Assembly (NCBI GenBank): GCA_026874595.1
Contig: CM049316.1
Span: forward strand, 8,446,339-8,510,338
Direction of reading: 5' to 3'
Origin: Sipunculus nudus
Lineage: Eukaryota; Annelida; Sipuncula; Golfingiida; Sipunculidae
DNA: 64,000 nucleotides
Both the position numbers and the translations under genes were made by a program. A model generated the notes under the pieces. The model had not been told where the DNA came from and did no database searches. It saw only the letters and a list, made by a program, of their open reading frames with translations. The first letter of the stretch is position 1; the number at the start of each line of letters is the position of its first letter. Below are positions 56,401-64,000 of this stretch, in pieces.

Positions 56401-59400
56401 AACACTCAAAAGACCCAAGACGTTTGGAAAAAGAACCGCATTGACTAACAAAACTAATGCTGGTTTACATCAGCATCGGAATATTACTGGCGTCAGAAGA
56501 TATAGGTGCATTGTAACTTGGTATGTGTGCATGCATATTAAAATTTGTTATCATTAGGGCCTTTAGGGCCGGGGAAAAGGTCAGGGGGGAACATATTTTT
56601 CAAGGTCAGCGAATTTCATCATGCCATTCTGTGTTATTAGGAGGAAGACATGAGAAAAGTCGGAGAATTTTGTGACAGCTACCTGATTACGAGGTTGAAA
56701 GGGTTTTACATCCCTTGCCTTAAGAGCCAGCATTCAGTCATTCCATATTTAATATTCATTGTGCTTCTTATTCAGGTTCTTATGTGTATTCTGGTTTTAC
56801 GTTGATTCTTTTCAGTCGGTTTTGTATTTATGGTAAGCTATTAATTGAAGTTATGGAGGCCGAAATCCTAACCTTTCCTCTCTTCCACCAAAGTTAATTC
56901 AGAGATATTTAACCCTAACCCGACATAAATCTTGAAAATGAATCGATTGGGTAACAGGCTAGCGGTACCTGTTCCTTGAGATGAAGCGACAGCGTGACGT
57001 CAATGAACCCGTACATTATCCCTGCTACCACAACCACCTGCCACAAGAGAATAGCCACCAGGGGGCGACACAAGAAAAGACACATTGGGGCGTTCGGTTG
57101 AGTTTCGCCTATAAAATATATCATAAAGAAGTAAACCATATAATGTGACTTTTATTTTAATGTTACGGCTTCAAATGAACTTCATCAAGACTATTCAAGG
57201 GGTAATCTTACACTCAGAAAGGAATCGAAGGATTAGAATAAATATCAAAAGTAAATCAGGATAGTATTTACCATGCCGGTCACTTAGCAAGGTAAGTCTT
57301 ATCATTTCATCTTCAACGAGCTTAACATGCGCTTTCTACAGTTTTTAGCTCAGCTGACTGTATGTCATCTGAGGTATTGTTATGGCGCTTTGTCCGTCAT
57401 CCGTCCGGCCCTCCGTTCGTCCGTTAGCAGGGCACAAACCGCAACCGCTGAACCTAGAAGCCTGTAACTAAAAACCTATGAAGGTCCATAAAAATCTCCT
57501 TAGATACCTGAAATTAGGGCACTGCGACCTATATCCTCCGATATGGGGCTTGTAAGTACCCCCCAGAATAATAAAAAAATTTGATAAAAAACCTCCAATA
57601 ACTTGATGATTAAATCATGGATTGTCATGAAACTTGCCTTGAATATTGACCATGATTAGTTGTGTCAGTTTCCGAAAGGTGGTTGCGCCACCTGTATTTT
57701 TTTTTTATTTTTACAAATATTTTTCTATTTTTTTTTACTATAAAATGACAACAATCATGTCAGTTTCTCAGCTGTGATTCCATCTAGTGTCCCAAAACCT
57801 GGTGTGTTTGTTGATCACAATCGGATGCCCTATAGTAATCAACCTGTCTGTCTATCTGTTCTTCTGTCTGTCTGTCTGTCTGTCCATCCGTTTATCCACA
57901 CAAATTTGTTTCCAGATGATAAGTCCAGGTTGGATTTATATGTGGATTTCAAACACGACTCACAAATGGTCCACCACTAAAGAAAGAACCTCTATGATTT
58001 TTGGGTCATGAGGTTAAACGTCTGGGTCACAAGACTCACTTATTTAAAAAGATTATGGCTGCATTTTCAGCCAAGATTTTCATCGCAAACCTTCTATCTT
58101 GCACATTTAGCTGACTTGCCAGTATAAGGAAAGCATAAATGAATTTGTGGTCACAAGGTCAAAGGTCAAGGTCACAGGGCCAATCTGTTCACAAGTTAGT
58201 TTCCGGATGATAACTCCAGTTTAGTTTGACATATTGGTTTCAAACTTATATATGGCTAACAACTAAAGTAAGAACCCTGTCGATTTTGGTGTCCAAAGGT
58301 CAAGGTCACAGGACCCATTTCTTTAAAAGGAATGTGTATGCATTTCATGCCAAATTTGATCTATTAATGACACACCACTTAAGTATGAAACATTTTGATT
58401 TTCAGGGTCCAGAGGTCAAAGGTGAAGGTTACAGGACCGTCAATCTGAAAAATTTCTTCAAAATATCCTTATAGACAAATACAGCTGAGCGTTGAGACCC
58501 CTGGGTCTCTAGTGTCAAAAATTGGTTGTTTTCGTTCTTGTATTAATTTCAATGTTTAAATCGGTTACACGTAGGAGGTAGCTTTCATGTGTTACCTATA
58601 GAGAACAGGTTCCTGACTTTTATTCATGCGAATGTCGTAATATTTCTCTGTTCTTTATTTTACCAATAAACTTCAGTAAGACATTTCTGTGTTTGCCGCT
58701 TAGTGGATGGTTTCCTACCGTGGTTCACTTTCATTGCCGTTACTCCGACCAGACCAATAACAAGCAGCAGTACGGCAGACACAACAAAGGTTAGCATGTA
58801 ACCGACCGTCTGAAAATGGAACACCATCTAGTAAATGCGTGATTCATAAGGTCGCATGGTTAATATATTCCTCTTGAAATGTCAAGCGACATGTACATAC
58901 AAACATGGGGACGTGGCGCTCAGCTGAATCTGACATGGCACGTAGGTATACGTCACAGTGATCAGAATTTGCAAGTAGAGCTTACCAAAACCTGTCTGCG
59001 TATTTAGTTAGGGCCTCCATGGATATTCAATTTCTGGGTTCATCCGTTATGGTAAGGGCCCCATGAACGGTGGCCGAACAGACAAACGGATCCAAAAAAA
59101 AAAAACACTCACCCAAAGAATCATTATAGAAGAATATATTCTTATAGAAACGTTCAAGGCAAAATCAATGATTGTTCGAAAATACATTGAAAATTTCTTT
59201 TCAGACCATTTGTAAAAGTTCAATTAAAGAACCGGAGGCTCATGGTCGTCATGGAGATAGAAATGTGTTTAAATGGTTTATGTCAGAACCAACGACGGCT
59301 CCCGGCTCATTCTACCGTAAACATGACGGGGGCCCCTGGAATACAAATTCTGACCGACACGCACGTACTTCGATAAGAAATTTGGAAGTAAAATACCTCG

Positions 59401-60555
59401 AGTGAATGTTTTGTATGTACAAATTGAACTAACCTGATAGAGTGCGCCACCAACAAGCGGTCCAACAATAAAACCAATTGACATGCTGCCCTCCAGGAGG
59501 CCCTTTAACAACAGATTGAAGAATCAATGGTCAGAATGAGACTATGCTGGAAATACTGACAGTATAAATTCAACATAGGGATGGTAAAATGCCTTAACTG
59601 TTGAAATCCTTGATCACGACATTAAATCCGTCTCTAACCGTTTACGGTTGTATAAGTGCACAATATTTTACAGCCCTGTGTAATGCTCATCGGCAACATC
59701 TGAACTTTTATTCTGTAAGGCCAAAAAATAAAATAAAAGGTATGGTTCTCAGGCACCGCCCGCATCAGTTTTAACCCCCCGCATCAAAAATTTTCATTTT
59801 GATTTTCAATAGAAACTTACCAATTTTGAGCTGCAGCGGCTCGGACATTTCTTTTAAGAAGATAAAATCATCGGACATTTCTTTCAAGAAGATAAAATCA
59901 TACAATTTCCTTTTATGTAGTGCTTTTACTTGTTCAGCAAAATAAATCTGTTATTATCATGCTTTCCCTTTATCATTTTATATTTTTATCGAAACATACC
60001 AAAAAATTAAAAATAAAAAATCCGCCCGCCCGAATTGATTTATGAAAAAAAGTGCCTGAGAGCCATACCTTTTTTTACTTCGGCCTAATAATACGTTCAT
60101 ATTTTTGTCTTATCCTGGTTCTGAAGGATCAAATCTCTAATCGTGTGGATAACACTCTTTCGTTTAGCTAATTAAAATGTCAATGTTGAAAATACAGTAA
60201 TATGTCCCGGCCTGTAAATTATGTATACGTCTTTGTATGACCTATTGTCCGTGTTTTTTTTCATAATATGACATCTTTCTGATAGTTTAAAGAAACTATT
60301 AATTTTCTGTTATGAGTAATGAGGATGTTGCCGCAGTTTGTATGGTAACCATTTTATGAATCATGCTCTTGTTATTTTAACCGTCCAGTTATTACTCAGT
60401 ATATTATTGCTGTATATCATGTACCGTTGTTAACTCGCACTGATCGAGGGGCCAATAAATCAATTTCTATGGAAAAAGTCTACTATATATACTTTCATAC
60501 ACTTACAAAAGTGGTCCCCGTCCGTTCTGGAAAAAGGATGCCTATTATGGTGTAG
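53014..60555 (-). CDS. MFS transporter, SLC18B1-like (3' nine exons)
   Basis: Nine exons on the minus strand join without a phase break into 283 residues ending in a stop codon. Each internal boundary has GT-AG. The product has the layout of a 12-TM major facilitator from about TM5 on: a GPLVGG motif (TM5), TM6, a long loop, TM7, TM8 followed by a motif-A-like GHLGDKY, TM9, TM10, PDDLATNGMVAA, TM11 with a second GPPISG, and TM12. The PDDLATNGMVA segment and paired GPxxG motifs are what I recall from SLC18B1-type (vesicular polyamine transporter) proteins, so transport of an organic cation in a vesicle or plasma membrane is likely but inferred. The 5' exons (TM1-4) are not found before 64000. 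Introns host Helentron-like and Harbinger-like insertions. Confidence 0.88.
53333..53407 (-). CDS. MFS transporter exon h (PDDLATNGMVAA)
   Basis: Acceptor CTTTACAG and donor TGGG|GTAGGT. Encodes ESGYPDDLATNGMVAAAFGT then AQSLG, the family-specific loop and start of TM11. Confidence 0.92.
53430..53522. repeat. (AAT)n-(ATT)n palindromic microsatellite
   Basis: AAT units on the left switch to ATT units at about 53498, so the tract can fold on itself. It lies in the intron between transporter exons g and h. Confidence 0.95.
53704..53799 (-). CDS. MFS transporter exon g (TM10)
   Basis: Acceptor CTCATACAG and donor CAAG|GTAAGG. Encodes KQLWLLVLCLGLFGVFSGVT then ALTFGQLGQ. Another frame gives a longer ORF, but only this frame fits the phases of its neighbours. 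Confidence 0.9.
54110..54204 (-). CDS. MFS transporter exon f (TM9)
   Basis: Acceptor CTTTTTAG and donor CGAG|GTAAAA. Encodes RPLLMSGVILSGLVFKLVGP then APFFFLP. Confidence 0.9.
54384..55652 (+). mobile_element. Helentron-like family 1, copy C (5' truncated) in a transporter intron
   Basis: Begins inside the family at CTATGTTTTCATAACGGTCC with a CCG run, so the first ~30 bp including the 5' arm are missing. It contains AGGTCATGACCT (54517-54528), GGTGGCGCCACC blocks and a G run. The 3' arm GTCTGGGGATAC (55609-55620), the hairpin TGGCACCTGCGGTGCCA (55623-55639) and AGAAATATCTAGT are intact. The 288-bp tandem array is missing. It lies wholly between exons e and f, opposite to the gene strand, and ends 51 bp from the donor of exon e. 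Confidence 0.85.
55704..55802 (-). CDS. MFS transporter exon e (TM8, motif A-like)
   Basis: 33 codons, phase 0 at both ends; donor TAC|GTAAGT is a perfect consensus. Encodes FNLTPMAVGAVFLTTSATCS, then SPTVGHLGDKY, the repeat-2 counterpart of MFS motif A (GxLxDr). Confidence 0.92.
56969..57108 (-). CDS. MFS transporter exon d (loop and TM7)
   Basis: Acceptor TTTTATAG and donor ACAG|GTACCG. Encodes the loop-side ETQPNAPMCLFLCRPLV and helix LLWQVVVVAGIMYGFIDVTL. Confidence 0.9.
57341..58513 (+). mobile_element. Helentron-like family 3, copy G (complete) in a transporter intron
   Basis: The 5' end GTTTTTAGCTCAGCTGAC has the arm GCTCAGCTG (57348-57356), then CCGTCCG tracts and GTTAGCAGGGCACAAACCG, a TCTGTCTGTC run (57847-57885), and AGGTCAAAGGTCAAGGTCAC units. 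The 3' arm is CAGCTGAGC (58482-58490). The palindrome GAGACCCCTGGGTCTC (58494-58509) is followed by TAGT. It sits in the intron between exons c and d. Confidence 0.83.
58719..58809 (-). CDS. MFS transporter exon c (TM6)
   Basis: Acceptor CATTTTCAG and donor CACG|GTAGGA. Encodes YMLTFVVSAVLLLVIGLVGV, a single hydrophobic helix. Confidence 0.92.
59434..59502 (-). CDS. MFS transporter exon b (TM5, GPLVGG)
   Basis: Exactly 23 codons, phase 0 at both ends, with EGSMSIGFIVGPLVGGALYQ. The G-x3-GPxxGG pattern is the motif C of MFS helix 5. Donor CAG|GTTAGT. Confidence 0.9.
59719..60085. mobile_element. Harbinger-like MITE in a transporter intron
   Basis: Ends GGCC...AAAAGGTATGGTTCTCAGGC and its inverted match GCCTGAGAGCCATACCTTTT...GGCC give TIRs of about 38 bp. 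TAA flanks both ends (59716-59718 and 60086-60088). The 3-bp TWA duplication fits PIF/Harbinger. A 30-bp direct duplication (CGGACATTTCTTTTAAGAAG...) lies at 59842-59901. It sits in the intron between exons a and b. Confidence 0.85.
60507..60555 (-). CDS. MFS transporter exon a (TM4-TM5 link)
   Basis: Encodes YTIIGILFPERTGTTF. Donor TTTT|GTAAGT is consensus. The acceptor (GCTAG|C) has a weak pyrimidine tract, so the exon start is less sure. This is the most 5' exon visible. Confidence 0.65.
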
Positions 60556-60599
60556 CTAGCGGTTGATTAAGCAGCAGCCCCAGCGCCCTCTACTGACCG

Positions 60600-61843
60600 A
60601 GTTAAACAAGACATCACACCAAATATCGCGCCCGGTGGACAATACTCCAGCACCCTGTCAGGTATCCAATATTCCGGATAAATCGCATGTAAATTTCCTC
60701 CGTTCTGGGAAATCGTCTGTTACCGTAACCCTGTTCTGTTTCCACCATTTAGTTTTGACCGATGTGCAAGTATATTCAAATGATCGAATGTTTTAATAAC
60801 TTAATTTACATGTAGCACGCTGAACGATTTGGCATGATAGGCTGTATTTTCTTGGGATTTCATGTCAGACTCTATGAGTTCAATAGGCTTCTCTCTCTCA
60901 TTTGCAGCTGTTCTCAATAATATGAATATTTTAATTATTATTATAACTTTACTGATTTTGTGAAATTAATCTTTCCTGTACATTCAAACCTCTGCGTTAC
61001 ATTGTTACATATCACACATTTATAAAAAGCCTTTGTTCCATGATGCCTGGGTACTGATTGGGTATAATGATGTGCGAGTCAGATTCCTTTTGGCCACTCT
61101 GCACTGAGGACACTTTTTATGTATTGACATTTTTATATTATTTGGATGCTACAAAAGAATAAAATGGTTACCTTAGTTGCCGAATTTGTCTATTGTGGCT
61201 GTGTGCCACAAGTGCCACAAACTTGCCTGAACGAGAGCGCGAGTGGGAAGTTTAGTAAAGTAACATAAGTTTACATTGGTATCGCGTGCCAGGTCAAACT
61301 AAAATGTCAGATCACACGCCGAGATAGAAAAACTCCTGCACCAACGGAGAGAGAAGTGTTCAAGCAAATGAAAACGAACAAAAATCAAATACGCTGCAGA
61401 AACTGACGCCGCTACAATCACTGTTGTCCTGATGTGTCCTTCAAGAAACGCTAGCAGTCTCACAAGCTGCGGAGAGGCCATGCAGAAACGCTCAGGATGA
61501 CAGCAAGAAGTTAAACGTCGAAGAATTGTATTTTGTTTATTATATATGCTTCTAGGAAAATGTAAAAAATTATGGAAGTATGTATATTTTTTTTTTATTT
61601 TGTGACATTTCTATGTACATTGTAAATAAGAATTCTATGAGCTTTTCAGGTCTCACTTTATCATGTGTAATTTGATTTATGTTTTTTTATACTTTGATAG
61701 TTCCCAATCCTAAATAATAGATCGCCCTGCTGTGTGGTGCACATGTTAAATATAGTTATGGGTGACAGTCTCACTGCATATGCAAAAATGTGATGCATAG
61801 ACTGAAACTTAAAACATAATGTTAAAATATTCTTGTGGCAATT
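60600..61843. other. No supported feature
   Basis: Presumably intron of the transporter gene, whose 5' exons are not here. A minus-strand ORF at 61299-61481 has one hydrophobic stretch (TTVIVAASVSAAYLIF) but no phase or motif link to the transporter. I do not assign it. Confidence 0.4.
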
Positions 61844-64000
61844 ATTGTATCCCCAGACAAAGTCGGGGGATACTATGTTTTCATACCGGTACCGCCGCCG
61901 CCGCATATAAATCTTGTTGGCACGATAACCCAAAAAATATTTCACGGAACTTTACCAAACTTGGTATATGTATAGATATGGGTGAGAGGACGACGCCTAT
62001 TTAAAATGAGGTCATGACCTTTACTAGGAGAGTGTCCTTGACCTTGAATAGGTCCAATTTTGGGGAAAATCACACAAATTCTTTAATATCTCAAGAAATC
62101 TTGCATGGATTTATCCCAAAATCAAGTTGATGGAAGATCATGGATAGGGTTGTCATGTTCCAGAAACTGGTGGCGCCACCTATTATTCTTTACTTGTTTT
62201 TGTGCCGTTTAATACCCCCAAAATTGCCACCTTACAGTACTGTGAGCATTATAAGTCAAAAACTAATGGACAGATTTCTTTTATATTATGCAAATACATA
62301 GGTATGGGTTATGGGATGATGTTTATTTAAATTGGGGTCATGACCTTTCCTATGATAGTGGCCTTGACCTTGAATATTGCCATATATGGTGAAAATCACA
62401 CACCTCTTATGATATCTCCAGTGTTGATAGCCATATGGATTTCAAACATGACTTATGTATGGCCCACCACTAAAGTAAGAACCCTATAGGTTCTAGGGTC
62501 ATGAGGTCAAAGGTCAAGGTCACTGGACTGGCATTTTAAAAGATACTGTGGATGCATTTTAAGCCAAACTTTCATCTTAGGTCTTCCATCTTGAATATAT
62601 AGCTCACTTGCCAATAGTGGATGATCCATATAAGACTCCAATTGATTTTGGGGTCATGAGGTCAAAGGTCAAGGTCACAGGACACATCTTTAAAAAGATT
62701 GTGGATGCATTTTCAGCCAAACATTTCATCTCAGACCTTTCATCTTGCACATGTAAGTCATCTGCCAATAGAGGAAGACCCCTATCAGTTTTGAGGTCAC
62801 AAGGTCAAAGGTGAAGGTCACAGGAGCCATCTGTCCAAAAATTAGTTTCTGGATGATAATTCCTGCTTTTATTGATGTATGGATTTCAAACTTGACTTGT
62901 ATATGTCCCATTGGAAAAGCAAGACCCAAATTGATTTTGGGGTCATGAGGTCAAAGGTCAAGGTCACAGGAAACCTCTTTAAAAATATTGTGGATGCATT
63001 TTCAGCCAAACAATTCATCTCAGATCTTTCATCTTGCACATAAAGTTCACCTGCCAAGAGTGGAAGACCCCTATCAATTATGAGGTCACAAGGTCAAAGG
63101 TGAAGGTCACAGGAGTCATCCGTCCAAAAATTAGTTTCTGGATGTTAATTCCCGCTTTTATTGATGTATGGATTTCAAACTTGACTTGAATTTGACCCAT
63201 TTGAAAAGCAAGACCTGAATTGATTTTGGGGTGATGAGGTCAAAGGTCAAGGTCACAGAAACCTCTTTAAAAAGATTTTGGATGCATTTTCAGCCAAACA
63301 ATTCATCTCAGATCTTTCATCTTGCATATATAGTTCACCTGCCAAGAGTGGAAGACCCCTATCAATTTTGAGGTCACAAGGTTAAAGGTGAAGGTCACAG
63401 GAGCCATCTGTCCAAAAATTAGTTTCATGGTGATAATTCCTGCTTTATTGATGTATAGATTTCAAACTTAACTTGCATATGTCCCATTGGAAAAGCAAGA
63501 CCAGAATTGATTTTGGGGTCATGAGGTCAAAGGTCAAGGTCACAGGACACATCTTTAAAAAGATGTGGATGCATTTTCAGCCAAACATTTCATCTCAGAT
63601 CTTTCATCTTGCACATATAGTTCACCTGCCAAGAGAGGAAGAACCCTATCAATTTTGAGGTCACAAGGTCAAAGGTGAAGGTCACAGGAGCCATCTGTCC
63701 AAAAATTAGTTTCATGGTGATAATTCCTGCTTTATTGATGTATAGATTTCAAACTTAACTTGCATATGTCCCATTGGAAAAGCAAGACCAGAATTGATTT
63801 TGGGGTCATGAGGTCAAAGGTCAAGGTCACAGGACACATCTTTAAAAAGATCAAGGTCACAGGACCAACATCTTTAACAAGATTGTGGATTGTTAGATGG
63901 AAGAAACAATGAATATGCCAAGTGTCAGTATATGCTGCTAAAAATGGGGGTCTATTTATAAAGGGGGTGGGGGCCCACTATGTCTGGGGATACTCTGGCA
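61844..64000 (+). mobile_element. Helentron-like family 1, copy D (cut by window edge)
   Basis: 5' end ATTGTATCCCCAGAC (arm 61847-61858), a short CCG run, AGGTCATGACCT (62009-62020), GGTGGCGCCACC and the 288-bp tandem array. The 3' arm GTCTGGGGATAC lies at 63982-63993 and the hairpin begins (TCTGGCA) at the last bases. It is close to copy B in sequence and order but has fewer tandem units (about five). The element should end about 32 bp beyond the window. Confidence 0.87.

Noticed and set aside
61299-61481. Short membrane-like ORF as a 5' exon of the transporter
   Set aside because: One hydrophobic stretch only, no matching splice phase and no MFS motif (such as motif A of TM2-TM3).
1-64000. 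tRNA genes, rRNA or tRNA-derived SINEs
   Set aside because: I looked for B-box (GGTTCGANNCC)-like sequences and cloverleaf-compatible segments and saw none I could support.

Overview
The window looks like a repeat-rich, AT-rich animal chromosome, probably from a marine invertebrate and most likely a mollusc such as a bivalve. The species call is inference. It rests on small exons with GT-AG introns, no bacterial-style gene packing, and abundant tandem-repeat-bearing mobile elements of the kind common in bivalves. Most long ORFs here are artefacts of repeats. Real coding sequence is split into short exons.

Two host genes could be assembled from phase-consistent exons, both on the minus strand. 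The first (24.8-27.1 kb) is a five-exon, 250-codon gene whose first two exons encode a CIDE-N-like domain. The second (53.0-60.6 kb) is the 3' part of a major facilitator superfamily transporter. Nine exons give 283 residues, roughly TM5-TM12 plus the stop codon, closest in my judgement to SLC18B1-like transporters. Its 5' exons should lie beyond the right edge. A possible two-exon micro-gene lies on the plus strand at 34.56-36.63 kb.

The rest is dominated by mobile DNA. Three families of Helentron-like elements share one plan: a 5' terminus with a short subterminal inverted repeat, a body of tandem repeats, the inverted repeat again, then a 3' hairpin followed by TCTAGT. Family 1 lies at 27.63, 37.7, 54.4 and 61.8 kb, family 2 at 42.4 kb, and family 3 at 35.0 and 57.3 kb. 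Two copies sit in introns of the transporter gene. Families 1 and 3 carry many near-perfect nuclear-receptor-type half-site clusters.

Retroelement remains include BEL/Pao pol (8-9 kb), Ty3/gypsy RT (23 kb), Ty3/gypsy gag-protease (44.9-47.1 kb) and L1/Tx1-like LINEs (28.9-32.0 and 50.2-50.6 kb). Cut-and-paste elements with visible TIRs and target duplications are nested in several of these: a hAT-like element in the gypsy protease, a 192-bp element in the gypsy RT, a piggyBac-like element and a 992-bp element in the LINE, and Harbinger-like elements at 36.8-41.1 and 59.7 kb.

Three uncharacterised multi-copy protein-coding families are also present as decayed copies: 0.1-1.3 with 4.0-4.8 kb, 16.8-18.8 with 22.1-22.9 kb, and 47.8-48.5 kb. 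I saw no rRNA, tRNA, CRISPR array or virus genome.
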